A stretch of 38,506 nucleotides of DNA, taken from Candidatus Levybacteria bacterium RBG_16_35_11. GTDB taxonomy: Bacteria; Patescibacteriota; Microgenomatia; Levybacterales; UBA12049. Below the pieces are notes generated by a model. It had not been told where the DNA came from. It did not search any database and saw nothing but the letters and a program-made list of their open reading frames with translations. A program made the position numbers and the translations under genes. The stretch spans positions 1 through 38,506 of the forward strand of contig MFNH01000040.1 of NCBI GenBank assembly GCA_001781995.1, given 5' to 3'. Shown here one piece after another: positions 9,467 through 17,620 of the stretch. How positions within the stretch are numbered: position 1 is the first letter of the stretch; each line of letters opens with the position of its first letter.

Positions 9467-10406
9467 CTATTTTCTAATTCCGATTATTCTTTTGCTTCTT
9501 TGGGGATCATGCTCACTTTTTTTAGGAAATGACCTTAGTTTCTCTGTTATTAAAGTAAGCCACAGTAATAAGGATATTAATTTGTTGCCGGAGGGCAAAA
9601 TATTAAAAGGAGAAAAAGTAGTGGGGGAATTTAAGGCAAGAGAAAATTACTTAGGGATGGTTTTAATAAAATTTAATGATTATGTAAAACCAGATTATCA
9701 AAATGAAGACGTGCTTACTTTTAAGATAAAAGAAAAAGGTCTAAGGAAGTGGTATTACGATCATAATTATCGTTCAGGTTCCTTTGAGTATCTTAAATAT
9801 TACCCCTTTGGTTTTAGTCCGATTAGGGATTCAAAAAACAAAAAGTATCAGTTTGTTTTAGAGTCAACAAAAGGAACAGAAGAGAACGGACTTGAGATTG
9901 ATGAAAGTTTTGATATCCTTATGAGTGGATATCAAGTCCCAAAAGGAGAGATACAGTCTTCAATATCTTCGTTTATTTCTTTTATTCTAACTAAAGCTAA
10001 ATATTCTTTCACTAATTCTTCTTTTCTGCTTTATTCAACAATTTATCTTATCCCCTTTGTTATTTATCTTTTGGTTTTATTAACTAAAAAAAGAAAGGAA
10101 TTTGTGAGGAAATATCTTATCTATGTTATTTTGCTGTTAACTTTTTTTGATCTTTTTATTTTGAAAGATTTCTATTTAGGGGTACTTTTTTGCCTACTAA
10201 TACTCTGGATCGCATACGTTTTTGTTAAAAGGCTTGAAAGCAGGGTTACTTTTATATTTGCTTTCAGTCTAATTTTCATCTGGATTATTTTAGCCTTTTT
10301 TAAAAATATTGCAATTCAGCATAAACTAAATATCTATGCTTATTTCCTGCTTTTAATTGGCTTTGCCCAGTTTTTTATAGAAGAAAAAATGAATTTAAAA
10401 AAATGA
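9450..10406 (+). CDS. Membrane protein with an extracytoplasmic beta-rich domain, unknown function
   Basis: 318 aa that I do not recognise. A signal-anchor helix (YFLIPIILLLLWGSCSLFLG, about 5-24) is followed by about 150 polar, beta-rich residues (SFSVIKVSH...ESFDILMSG) that should lie outside, then four or five membrane helices (about 190-312). The start lies inside the preceding GT-C gene (17 bp overlap) and the stop overlaps the following methyltransferase (ATGA), so production is tied to both. The outside beta domain could bind carbohydrate or assist the two GT-C proteins on either side. That role is a guess from context. Confidence 0.8.
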   Translation: MKNLINYFLIPIILLLLWGSCSLFLGNDLSFSVIKVSHSNKDINLLPEGKILKGEKVVGEFKARENYLGMVLIKFNDYVKPDYQNEDVLTFKIKEKGLRKWYYDHNYRSGSFEYLKYYPFGFSPIRDSKNKKYQFVLESTKGTEENGLEIDESFDILMSGYQVPKGEIQSSISSFISFILTKAKYSFTNSSFLLYSTIYLIPFVIYLLVLLTKKRKEFVRKYLIYVILLLTFFDLFILKDFYLGVLFCLLILWIAYVFVKRLESRVTFIFAFSLIFIWIILAFFKNIAIQHKLNIYAYFLLLIGFAQFFIEEKMNLKK

Positions 10407-11149
10407 GTAAGTTTAATTACGAAAACAAACAGTATCTTAAAAAGTTAAATGATCTAACCTTAGATTACTACCTTAAATACATAAACCACATCAGAAGAAA
10501 TTTAAAGAATAAAAAATCGCTCTTTTTAGACGTTGGCTGCGGAATCGGGGTAGTTTTAAAAGCTTTGAAAAAAGAAGGGTTTGTCAACGGTTACGGGGTC
10601 GATATCTCACGGCTTTTTATAAAGCAAGGGAAAGCAAAAGGACTTTCAAACCTTTTTTATTATAAAGGAGAGAGTTTGCCTTTTAGAAATAATTTTTTTG
10701 ATCTAGTAGGCTCTTTTAACGTTTTGGAACATACGGATAATCCGGAAAGCTTTTTAAAAGAACAAATAACTAAGCTTAAAAAAGGAGGGATTATTATCGT
10801 CGCCAGTCCTAATTTCCTTTCGGTCCTTTTCCCCAGTAACCATAAAAGATTAAAGGGAATAAATAATAAGTTAAGAAATCTTACCTTAACCTTAAAAAAG
10901 CTTTTAGTAAGAAATAATGGTTTTGAAAAGATGAAACCCCTAATCAGAAAAAATTTTGAATATGATGATGATGCAATTGTAGTAACAAACATAATTGATG
11001 TAAAAAGGACACTGGTTATAAATAATTGTAAAATTACTTATGAAAGCGGTTTTGTAAACTTTGACGGTTTGTTTGCCCGCTTTATAAATAAACTTCCTTT
11101 AATGAAATACTTACTGCCATCCTGCTTTTTGGTTGCACAAAAAATATGA
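10403..11149 (+). CDS. Class I SAM-dependent methyltransferase
   Basis: 248 aa. Motif I is LFLDVGCGIGV (40-50), followed by GYGVDISRLFI and a post-motif DLVGSFNVLEHTDNPESF, then LKKGGIIIVASPN. This is a compact Methyltransf_11/Ubie-like protein. It overlaps the genes on both sides by 4 bp and sits between two paralogous GT-C proteins and their partner. A sugar O-methylation role is likely but unproven. Confidence 0.85.
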   Translation: MSKFNYENKQYLKKLNDLTLDYYLKYINHIRRNLKNKKSLFLDVGCGIGVVLKALKKEGFVNGYGVDISRLFIKQGKAKGLSNLFYYKGESLPFRNNFFDLVGSFNVLEHTDNPESFLKEQITKLKKGGIIIVASPNFLSVLFPSNHKRLKGINNKLRNLTLTLKKLLVRNNGFEKMKPLIRKNFEYDDDAIVVTNIIDVKRTLVINNCKITYESGFVNFDGLFARFINKLPLMKYLLPSCFLVAQKI

Positions 11150-13191
11150 ATAAGAAATTAAAATGTGTTTTCTATTTGGCTTTTGCTACTACTATCTTTC
11201 TTACCTTTAAAGCCTGGTTTTTGCCGGGACTTATAACAGCAGGTGATTTATGGCCTAACTTTGCCTCGATGTATCCTAACAGGCCAATTTCGCTTTATGC
11301 CTGGGATTATGGAAATGCTGCGGGACTAGGAGGAGTGGTTTCTCCAATCCTCTGGATATATTTAAACTTTGGAATTGCCTCAACGGTTTTGGGAAAATTA
11401 TTTAATCTTAGCTGGTCAATTGTTGAAAGAGTTTATTTTTTATATCCAATTATTATTTTAAGCTTATTTAGCTCGTTTTACCTTTTTAAAAAACTTTTTA
11501 ATAATAGTAACTTTGCAATTTTATCCTCCTTTATATTTACGCTTAATACCTATCTATTAATGGTTGTCGGAGGGGGACAGGTATCGATTGCCCTCTCATA
11601 CGTAATTTCTCCGCTTGTTTTTTACTTTTTCCTAAAAACTTTTAACTTTGCAAAAAACGACAAATTAAATCTTAAAAACATTCTATTTTCAAGTTTAATA
11701 TTTTCCTTTCAATTTCAACTGGATATTAGAATTGCCTACGTTACTTTAATTGCTATATTAATTTACTGGGTTTTAAAAATTATTTTAAACAACAGTTTTA
11801 CTTATTTTTTAAGATCCTTTTTATTTGGAATAATTGTTCCCGGTATTCTAACCGCATTAATTCATTTTTATTGGATTTTGCCAACTTTTTTAACCGGAAA
11901 AAATCCTATCCAACAGATGGGGGATATTTATTCTTCCTCAGATGCGGTTAAATTTTTCAGTTTTGCCAAATTTGAAGATACAATGGGTCTTCTTCATCCC
12001 AATTGGCCTGAAAATATTTTCGGTAAAGTTTATTTTATGCGTCCCGAATTTTTATTACTGCCGATTTTAGCATATGCAAGCCTAATATTTTTCCCAAAGA
12101 TAAAAGACTTAAGGCTTAAAACTTACCTACTTTATTTTGCTTGTTTGGGAATAATTGGAGCGTTTTTGGCAAAAGGAGCAAATGCCCCTTTTGGGAATAT
12201 CTATTTATGGCTTTTTAATTATTTTCCGGGAATGCAAATGTTTCGTGATCCGACCAAATGGTATTTATTAGTAGCTTTAAGCTATTCAATGCTAATCCCC
12301 TTTACAATCTGGAAAATCTATGACTTTTTAAAATCTCATAAAGCATTAGTGAAATCTAAGTTTTTTAATCCCTCAAGTATATTTTTGATCCTTACCTTTT
12401 TATACTTACTGTTTTTAATTCGTCCTGCCTTAATTGGTCAGCTAGGCGGAACTTTTAAAGTTCGAAAGGTACCCAAGGACTATGTAAAGCTTGAGAAGTT
12501 CTTATCGCAAGATATAGACTATGGACGTGTCCTTTGGATACCTGCTACACAGCGTTTTTCATATTTTTCAAGTAATCACCCGGCAATGCCTGGATATGAT
12601 TATTTTAAGACCACTGATCCCACATCTACTGCAAGAAAACTTGGGGTTAAAAATATGGAACAAATTTTAAAGGAAAGCGCAGTCAAATACATTATTGTTC
12701 CAAATGATTCTGAAGGAGAAATATTTTTAGATGATCGAAAATACAGCGAAAGGGAATACTTAAAAACAGTCACAACCGTTAAAAAGACCCCCTTTTTAAA
12801 AGAAATAGAGGGTTTTGGGAAAATTAAGGTCTTTAAAGTCCCAAATCCTAAAGATCATTTCTGGCTAACAGGAGGTGGGGAAGTAGCGTATAAATTCGTC
12901 AGTCCGGTCGAATATCGCGTAAGTTTAGAAGATGTTAAAAATGGTGAGTTATTAATATTTTCAGAAAACTATAACAATAATTGGGTGGCAATGGATTTAA
13001 GGTATAAAAACCAGCCCTCAACCATCAAATCCCAAAAACACAATTTATTTAACAGCTTCAAAGTTCAAAGAGACGGAAGCTATGATTTTATAATCTATTA
13101 CCAGCCGCAAAAATGGGTTAATATAGGAATAATTGTAAGTCTCTTAAGCTTAGCCTCAGTATTAGGATTGAGTATAAAGATTGTTAAATAA
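11146..13191 (+). CDS. Large GT-C-type membrane protein, paralogue of the 7139 gene
   Basis: 681 aa. After a first helix, AGDLWP places Asp34 in the first outside loop, as in GT-C enzymes. About ten further helices follow to residue 425, then a soluble C-terminal region and a final helix (WVNIGIIVSLLSLASVLGLS). The soluble part holds SPVEYRVSLEDV...LLIFSENYNNNW, matching the SPVKY segment of the 7139 gene, which supports common descent. It is the last plus-strand gene of the long operon and ends 8 bp from a converging minus-strand gene. Its likely role is transfer of a lipid-phosphate-linked sugar at the outer face of the membrane. Confidence 0.68.
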   Translation: MNKKLKCVFYLAFATTIFLTFKAWFLPGLITAGDLWPNFASMYPNRPISLYAWDYGNAAGLGGVVSPILWIYLNFGIASTVLGKLFNLSWSIVERVYFLYPIIILSLFSSFYLFKKLFNNSNFAILSSFIFTLNTYLLMVVGGGQVSIALSYVISPLVFYFFLKTFNFAKNDKLNLKNILFSSLIFSFQFQLDIRIAYVTLIAILIYWVLKIILNNSFTYFLRSFLFGIIVPGILTALIHFYWILPTFLTGKNPIQQMGDIYSSSDAVKFFSFAKFEDTMGLLHPNWPENIFGKVYFMRPEFLLLPILAYASLIFFPKIKDLRLKTYLLYFACLGIIGAFLAKGANAPFGNIYLWLFNYFPGMQMFRDPTKWYLLVALSYSMLIPFTIWKIYDFLKSHKALVKSKFFNPSSIFLILTFLYLLFLIRPALIGQLGGTFKVRKVPKDYVKLEKFLSQDIDYGRVLWIPATQRFSYFSSNHPAMPGYDYFKTTDPTSTARKLGVKNMEQILKESAVKYIIVPNDSEGEIFLDDRKYSEREYLKTVTTVKKTPFLKEIEGFGKIKVFKVPNPKDHFWLTGGGEVAYKFVSPVEYRVSLEDVKNGELLIFSENYNNNWVAMDLRYKNQPSTIKSQKHNLFNSFKVQRDGSYDFIIYYQPQKWVNIGIIVSLLSLASVLGLSIKIVK

Positions 13192-13199
13192 TTAACACC

Positions 13200-13484
13200 C
13201 TAAGTCGGACAAGAATCATCTGGGGTCATAGCCGCGTTTTGAAAAATTGTACTATACAAAAGTGCGTCCTCTGTAACCTTCGTTTTATCCTGTGTTTTAA
13301 AATTATCTAATTTGTTTAAAAAATTAACTAAGTATGGTTTTAAATTTTTATTATCCAACTGTTTTCGTCTTTTTAAAGCTTCTTCATAAAACCTCTCTGC
13401 CATTACATCAGACCCTCTAAAATACCCCATTGCTACTCGTTTTAGATCTAAGGCCAATGCGCCTAATATTTGATTGTTTTTCAT
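13200..13484 (-). CDS. Small protein paired with the DUF5674-like gene
   Basis: 94 aa, mostly helical and charged: ALALDLKRVAMGYFRGSDVM opens it and ERFYEEALKRRKQLD follows. The ATG overlaps the stop of the upstream 112-aa gene (ATGA), so the two are translationally coupled. I recall proteins of this type (DLKRVA.G..RGS..MA.RF..EALKRK) next to DUF5674 genes in Patescibacteria, but function is unknown. The two-gene, overlapping, small-protein arrangement resembles a toxin-antitoxin pair; nothing in the sequence proves that. Confidence 0.75.
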   Translation of the reverse strand: MKNNQILGALALDLKRVAMGYFRGSDVMAERFYEEALKRRKQLDNKNLKPYLVNFLNKLDNFKTQDKTKVTEDALLYSTIFQNAAMTPDDSCPT

Positions 13485-13819
13485 AAGATATCTTTAAAAA
13501 AATATTTGGTTAAGTCTTCAAACCTTTTTCTTAATACTTGGTCTTGGATCTCGTTGCTTGTGTTTTTATCTAACGGCCTTACATTAATAAATGAATTGCA
13601 GTCAATCATCTTTGTTTCCAAGTCTATTCCTCCACCCCAAAGATCAGATTGATTTGAGCCTTGATCAAGTAGAATTTTTTCGCAGTCAAAATGTCTATCG
13701 CATCCAGCTGAGCATATTTTCTTTTCAACATCAATTACAGTTTTAATATATATATCAAACATTTCTTTTAGTTTTATAATTTCAGCTTCTGTAAAGGGTT
13801 CTGATTTCGTAATTATCAT
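13481..13819 (-). CDS. DUF5674-like protein
   Basis: 112 aa. Features that fit the DUF5674 family as I know it are VIDVEKKICSAG at 28-39, the LLDQGSNQSDLWG block at 50-62 and SFINVRP with N..S..I.D downstream (76-93). No catalytic motif of a named enzyme is visible. H43 with C36, C40 and C46 may be a metal site, but this is speculative. It is the first gene of a two-gene minus-strand unit. A TATAAT lies only 6 nt before its ATG, suggesting a leaderless transcript. Function unknown. Confidence 0.72.
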   Translation of the reverse strand: MIITKSEPFTEAEIIKLKEMFDIYIKTVIDVEKKICSAGCDRHFDCEKILLDQGSNQSDLWGGGIDLETKMIDCNSFINVRPLDKNTSNEIQDQVLRKRFEDLTKYFFKDIL

Positions 13820-13825
13820 AATGTT

Positions 13826-13831
13826 ATTATA
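13826..13831 (-). promoter_or_regulatory. -10 box of a likely leaderless promoter for the DUF5674-like gene
   Basis: On the minus strand this reads TATAAT, a perfect -10. Only 6 nt separate it from the ATG at 13819, so transcription should begin at or next to the A of the start codon. The -35 region (TTTTAA at 17 bp) is weak. Confidence 0.55.
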
Positions 13832-13929
13832 ACTCCATTCAAAATGTTTTAAAACAGTGATGTTTAAAAACGTAAGAAGTCATAGTCTGTTTTATTCGGT
13901 ATAAATAAAAACATTAATTAAATCATACT

Positions 13930-13958
13930 TGCAAATCGTCTAATAATCGTCTATAATA
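13930..13958 (+). promoter_or_regulatory. Sigma70-type promoter upstream of the fic gene
   Basis: TTGCAA (13930-13935), a 17-bp spacer and TATAAT (13953-13958) form a near-consensus promoter. An ATG at 13965 follows 6 nt after the -10, but it opens only a short ORF out of frame with fic. A second TATAAT at 13986-13991 ends 8 nt before the fic ATG and could give a leaderless fic mRNA. Confidence 0.6.
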
Positions 13959-13999
13959 CGACCATGAAGTATTTCAAGCTTTGCTTATAATTTGTCCAT

Positions 14000-15034
14000 A
14001 TGTTTACTCCTAAATATTCCATTACTAACCGTTTACTAGAAAATATTAAGAGAATCAATCAGCTTATTAATGAACTTAATAGTAGAAGATTTCCCAACGT
14101 AGTCTTGGTTGAATTTGAAAAGACAGCTTTTGTAGTTTCTTCTTTTGCTTCAGTAAGCATCGAAGGGAATCCTCTTCCCCTAACTGAGGTTAAAAAAATT
14201 CTTAAATCAAAACCGATTAATGCTAGAGACAGTGAAAAAGAAGTTTTAAACTATAACCAGGCTTTACATGATTTAAATCAAAGAATTAACGAGGGGAAGA
14301 CAACTTTATCTCTAGAGCTTGTCCTAAAAATCCAAAAACAAATTGTTAAAGGACTCTTGCCAAAATTTGAATCTGGGAAGCTCAGGGAAAAACCGGTTGT
14401 TGTTAACGACCCAAAGACAAAACAGGTTATCTATCTCCCGCCCGACGTAAAAGATGTAAGGACACTTTTGGAAGATCTAATTATATTTATAAATAAAAAC
14501 AAAAACAAAATAGATCCTTTAATCTTGTCGGGAATCTTTCACAAGCAAATGGTTTTAATACATCCGTTTATGGACGGCAATGGTAGAACTACCCGATTAG
14601 CAACTAAAGTACTTTTGGCTCAAATGGGGCTAAATACATTTAATCTTTTCAGTTTTGAGAATTATTACAATAAAAACGTTACGAGATACTTCCAAAACGT
14701 TGGAGAATTTGGAAATTATTATGAAATAGTTAATGAAATTGATTTTACTTTATGGCTTGAATACTTCACGGAAGGAATTATTGATGAATTACTAAGAGTG
14801 CAAAAACAGTTAGGTGAGATCGGAATTAATCCTCAAACACAGCTTCAGGCACACCACATAAAAATACTTGAATTTATCCGTCAAAAAGGGTTTATTGCTG
14901 ATCGGGACTATTCAAAACTTACTAACCGTGCGAAAGCAACCAGAGCGCTGGATTTTCAAAAACTTATCAATCTTGGATTAATTGAAAGAAAGGGAAAAGG
15001 GAAAGCAACATATTATGTGTTAAAGGAGACATAA
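14000..15034 (+). CDS. Fic domain protein (class II, with its own inhibitory helix)
   Basis: 344 aa. The Fic core is complete: HPFMDGNGRTTR at 188-199 carries catalytic His188, the anion-binding GNG and both arginines. The self-inhibition motif (S/T)xxxE(G/N) lies in front of the core as SVSIEG (51-56, with Glu55), so this is a class II Fic enzyme held inactive in cis. The C-terminal 60 residues (HHIKILEFIRQKGF...RATRALDFQKLINLGLIER) form a winged-helix domain, a common Fic_N/Fic/wHTH layout. Fic proteins typically transfer AMP to a hydroxyl of a target protein. No separate antitoxin is adjacent in the same orientation. The target is unknown. Confidence 0.93.
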   Translation: MFTPKYSITNRLLENIKRINQLINELNSRRFPNVVLVEFEKTAFVVSSFASVSIEGNPLPLTEVKKILKSKPINARDSEKEVLNYNQALHDLNQRINEGKTTLSLELVLKIQKQIVKGLLPKFESGKLREKPVVVNDPKTKQVIYLPPDVKDVRTLLEDLIIFINKNKNKIDPLILSGIFHKQMVLIHPFMDGNGRTTRLATKVLLAQMGLNTFNLFSFENYYNKNVTRYFQNVGEFGNYYEIVNEIDFTLWLEYFTEGIIDELLRVQKQLGEIGINPQTQLQAHHIKILEFIRQKGFIADRDYSKLTNRAKATRALDFQKLINLGLIERKGKGKATYYVLKET

Positions 15035-15063
15035 TCAAGTTAAAGTCCTACAGGTTTAGATAT

Positions 15064-15092
15064 TTGGTTACAAGATTAAAAAATGATAAAAT
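15064..15092 (+). promoter_or_regulatory. Promoter with extended -10, leaderless, for the 15099 GT2 gene
   Basis: TTGGTT (15064-15069), a 17-bp spacer and TAAAAT (15087-15092), preceded by TG at 15084-15085, form an extended -10 promoter. The ATG at 15099 begins 6 nt after the -10, and no Shine-Dalgarno site fits in between. Confidence 0.55.
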
Positions 15093-15098
15093 ACCCTC

Positions 15099-16019
15099 AT
15101 GATAAGCATTATTGTTCCTGTTTTTAATGAGGAAGAAAGCCTTCCTCATTTTTATAAAGAGTTAAAAAAGAACGTTTCAAAACTGGATAAAAACTATGAA
15201 ATAGTCTTCGTTGATGATGGTTCCACAGACAGCAGCCTTAATATAATTAAGGCATTAGAAGGTCAAGATAAAAATGTAAAAATAGTTAGATTTAGAAAAA
15301 ATCAAGGGAAAGCTGAGGCTTTAACCTTAGGCTTTGAAAAGGCAGAAGGGGATTTTATAATTACTCTTGATGCAGATTTGCAAGATAGACCTGATGAGGT
15401 AGGAAAACTCTTAAAAAAAGTAAAATCTGGTAGATTTGACATGGTAACCGGCTGGAGAAGATCAAGGCAGGATAATTTCTTAAGAAAAATGCCCTCTCGT
15501 CTTTTTAATCTCCTTGTTTTTATCTTCAGGGGCTTAAAACTTCATGATTATAATTCAGGATTAAAGGTTTATACAAAAGAGGCGGCAAAAAGCTTAAATT
15601 TATATGGAGGAATGCATAGGTTTATCCCCATTCTTTTGGATATGAACGGTTTTAAAGTAGGGGAGATTCCGGTTATCCATTCCAAAAGAAAATACGGGAA
15701 GGCAAAATACGGATTATCCCGGCTTTGGAATGATTATCCTGACATGTTTACGATGCTTTTTTTATCAAGATACAGTAAAAGGCCTATGCATTTTTTTGGT
15801 CCAATCGGAGGGATCTTACTTACCACTGGTATTGTTATCCTTATTTATTTAAGTGTTCTTAGATTTTACGGAGAGACAATTGGAAACAGACCTCTTTTAA
15901 TCTTTGGTGTTTTAATGGTTATAACAGGTCTTCAGATCTTTTTTACAGGTTTTTTAGCGGATTTAATAATTCATGTTACAAGAAAGGAAATAAACGGAAG
16001 TAATATAAATAATAAATGA
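15099..16019 (+). CDS. GtrB/DPM1-like GT2: polyprenyl-phosphate sugar synthase
   Basis: 306 aa. The GT-A domain has IIVPVFNEEESLPHFY, VFVDDGSTDSS (37-47), DADLQD with the metal-binding DAD at 91-93, and the NSGLKVYTKEA segment typical of DPM1/GtrB enzymes. Two membrane helices near 232-256 and 268-295 follow, as in GtrB and ArnC. These enzymes move a sugar from a nucleotide donor to undecaprenyl phosphate, making the donor that GT-C enzymes use. It is thus a natural supplier for the GT-C proteins in this window. A 70-aa membrane protein overlaps its stop. A second member of the family lies at 31204. Confidence 0.9.
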   Translation: MISIIVPVFNEEESLPHFYKELKKNVSKLDKNYEIVFVDDGSTDSSLNIIKALEGQDKNVKIVRFRKNQGKAEALTLGFEKAEGDFIITLDADLQDRPDEVGKLLKKVKSGRFDMVTGWRRSRQDNFLRKMPSRLFNLLVFIFRGLKLHDYNSGLKVYTKEAAKSLNLYGGMHRFIPILLDMNGFKVGEIPVIHSKRKYGKAKYGLSRLWNDYPDMFTMLFLSRYSKRPMHFFGPIGGILLTTGIVILIYLSVLRFYGETIGNRPLLIFGVLMVITGLQIFFTGFLADLIIHVTRKEINGSNINNK

Positions 16020-16228
16020 AGATACAAGATATATTATTTCTTCTTGTTTTTATCTTTTTAATCTTTAAAAACTATAATTGGTCAATTAATGCTGCCTTAA
16101 TTGCAATAGCACTTTCAATACCACTTTTTTTCTTTTGGATATTTTTTACAGCCCAGCATCTTATCTGGTATAGCGGGGCATTTTTAATTTTGGCTATAAT
16201 TAAGATGATATATGATAATAGGAATTGA
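16016..16228 (+). CDS. Small integral membrane protein
   Basis: 70 aa, almost wholly hydrophobic, with two or three membrane helices (about 7-20, 25-44, 50-65). It starts on the ATGA at the stop of the GtrB-like gene and its end overlaps the truncated GT4 gene by 17 bp. Small membrane proteins next to GtrB-type enzymes can be GtrA-like flippases, but this is shorter than GtrA (about 120 aa) and lacks recognisable motifs. Function unknown. Confidence 0.7.
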   Translation: MKIQDILFLLVFIFLIFKNYNWSINAALIAIALSIPLFFFWIFFTAQHLIWYSGAFLILAIIKMIYDNRN

Positions 16229-16787
16229 CATTTCCCAACTTGCCTACCAGGGGACAGGAGTTGCCGGTTATCTAGAAAATCTGGTTAAAGAATTAATTAG
16301 GTTAGATAAGAAAAATAAATATATTCTTTTCTTTTCCTCATTTAGAAACAGTCTTAAAGCTGAGATTTTAAATCTTAAGTCAAATCGGGTAGTGATTAGA
16401 CAATTTAAATTCCCACCAACATTATTGGATTTTTTTTGGAATAGACTTCATATCCTTCCAATTGAAAGCTTTATAGGAGATATAGATATTTTTATAACTT
16501 CAGATTGGACAGAACCACCTACTAAAAAAGCGAAAAAGGCAACTATTCTCTATGACTTAATCATCTATAAATATCCTGAGGAAACCCATGCTAAAACAGA
16601 ATTTAATCCATTTAAATTCATTATTTCTCCAAATATAGTTAAATCTCAAAAAAGAAAACTAAAATGGGTTAAAAAAGAATCAGATGCAGTTTTTTGTATT
16701 TCCAAATCAACAATAAAAGATGCACGGGAAATACTTGGAATTGAGAAGGCAAAGTTATTTACCACTTACCCTGGGTTTAATAACTAA
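16212..16787 (+). pseudogene. GT4 glycosyltransferase, N-terminal half only
   Basis: 191 aa matching the N-terminal Rossmann domain of a GT4 enzyme: MIIGIDISQLAYQGTGVAGY, then LYDLIIYKYPEE and FCISKSTIKDAREILGI. It ends with TYPGFNN and a stop. In the intact GT4 at 33775 the same TYPG marks the switch into the donor-binding C-terminal domain (FVGTLQPRKN, EGFGLPILE). Here that domain of about 190 residues is missing and the next 57 bp do not resume it. The break exactly at the domain border suggests either a decayed gene or a retained acceptor-domain protein. No GT activity is expected from this half alone. Confidence 0.78.
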
Positions 16788-16808
16788 TAAAGCATCAAAA
16801 TTCCCAGT

Positions 16809-16837
16809 TTCAATTTCTTTTAAAATAATGTTATCAT
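16809..16837 (+). promoter_or_regulatory. Leaderless promoter for the zinc-ribbon gene
   Basis: TTCAAT (16809-16814), a 17-bp spacer and TATCAT (16832-16837) lie directly before the gene; the ATG at 16845 comes 7 nt after the -10. There is no Shine-Dalgarno site. Confidence 0.45.
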
Positions 16838-16844
16838 TATCTTT

Positions 16845-17384
16845 ATGGAAAAAGACGAGAAATGCCCCAAATGCGGATCGGATCTTGGAGAGGTTGTAGA
16901 AACAGTCTCGGGTCGCAGGCTTCAGCGTTGTTCTAAGGGATCATGGAACAAAGAAACCAGACAAACTGAAGGTTGTGATTATGTTAAATGGCTTTTGATT
17001 GAGCCGGAAAAACTGGATGAAAAATGTCCCAAATGCAAGTCCCCCTTAGTTATGCAGTTTACGCGCTTTGGCAAAAAGATGAAAAAATGTAGTGCAGGTG
17101 GTTGGGATAAAGAGACAAAAAAAGCAACAGGTTGTGATTACGTTGAATGGATTAACGGAACCACTGAAAAGCTGGATGAAGAATGTCCAGAGTGTGGAAA
17201 ACCATTGGTACATTTTACTACCAATGCCGGAAAAAGTATGAAGAAATGTTCAACTGCCGGCTGGGATCATGTCGCAAAAAAAGCAACAGGTTGCGCTTAT
17301 ATAGAATGGCTTAAGGCAAGCCCGAGAAAGCAAGAGCATAACGGAGAAGAGTTTCTATCACCACCGCCTACTGAGGAAAATTAA
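16845..17384 (+). CDS. Triple zinc-ribbon protein (topoisomerase-I-tail-like)
   Basis: 179 aa made of three tandem repeats of about 45 residues (7-50, 61-103, 114-156). Each has CPxC, a third Cys in RCS/KCS and a fourth in the GCDY or GCAY box: C7/C10/C29/C44, C61/C64/C82/C97 and C114/C117/C135/C150. Each repeat ends in a (V/I)(K/E)W(L/I) block. The pattern recalls the zinc ribbons at the C-terminus of bacterial topoisomerase I, but the third-to-fourth Cys spacing is longer (14 residues between) and there is no topoisomerase domain. It is probably a small nucleic-acid-binding protein. The repeats clearly arose by internal duplication. Function unknown. Confidence 0.82.
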   Translation: MEKDEKCPKCGSDLGEVVETVSGRRLQRCSKGSWNKETRQTEGCDYVKWLLIEPEKLDEKCPKCKSPLVMQFTRFGKKMKKCSAGGWDKETKKATGCDYVEWINGTTEKLDEECPECGKPLVHFTTNAGKSMKKCSTAGWDHVAKKATGCAYIEWLKASPRKQEHNGEEFLSPPPTEEN

Positions 17385-17413
17385 GATAAGAAATTTGAGC
17401 CTAGGTAATAAAA

Positions 17414-17563
17414 CTATGTGTAATTACTTAAAAAATCATTCGCGATTGCCTTATCTATTTCTTTAAGCGCTTGCCTTGCTGCTTCTTCCACTTCAGCGGA
17501 TGCTTTGAAAACAGGGTATTCTTCAGTTTCTACGTCTTTTATTAAGACATGTTTTGAGTTCAT
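17414..17563 (-). CDS. Small 49-aa acidic protein downstream of hicBA
   Basis: An ORF from ATG at 17563 to TAG at 17414, too short for usual ORF cut-offs. It reads MNSKHVLIKDVETEEYPVF, then a charged helix with EVEEAARQALKEIDKAIAND. GAGG lies 9 nt before the ATG, one of the few credible Shine-Dalgarno sites here, and a TATAAA lies farther upstream on the same strand. It follows hicA on the same strand after 57 bp. The short beta start with an amphipathic helix is reminiscent of small antitoxins, but I cannot name a family. Confidence 0.55.
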   Translation of the reverse strand: MNSKHVLIKDVETEEYPVFKASAEVEEAARQALKEIDKAIANDFLSNYT

Positions 17564-17620
17564 ATATTTATACCTCAATTAATACTTATTTTATACCCAT
17601 TTTAGTTCAGTGCCAATGTT

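Noticed and set aside
13470-13652. 60-aa plus-strand ORF
   Set aside because: Antisense to the DUF5674-like gene and its partner; no conserved features and no promoter or ribosome site.
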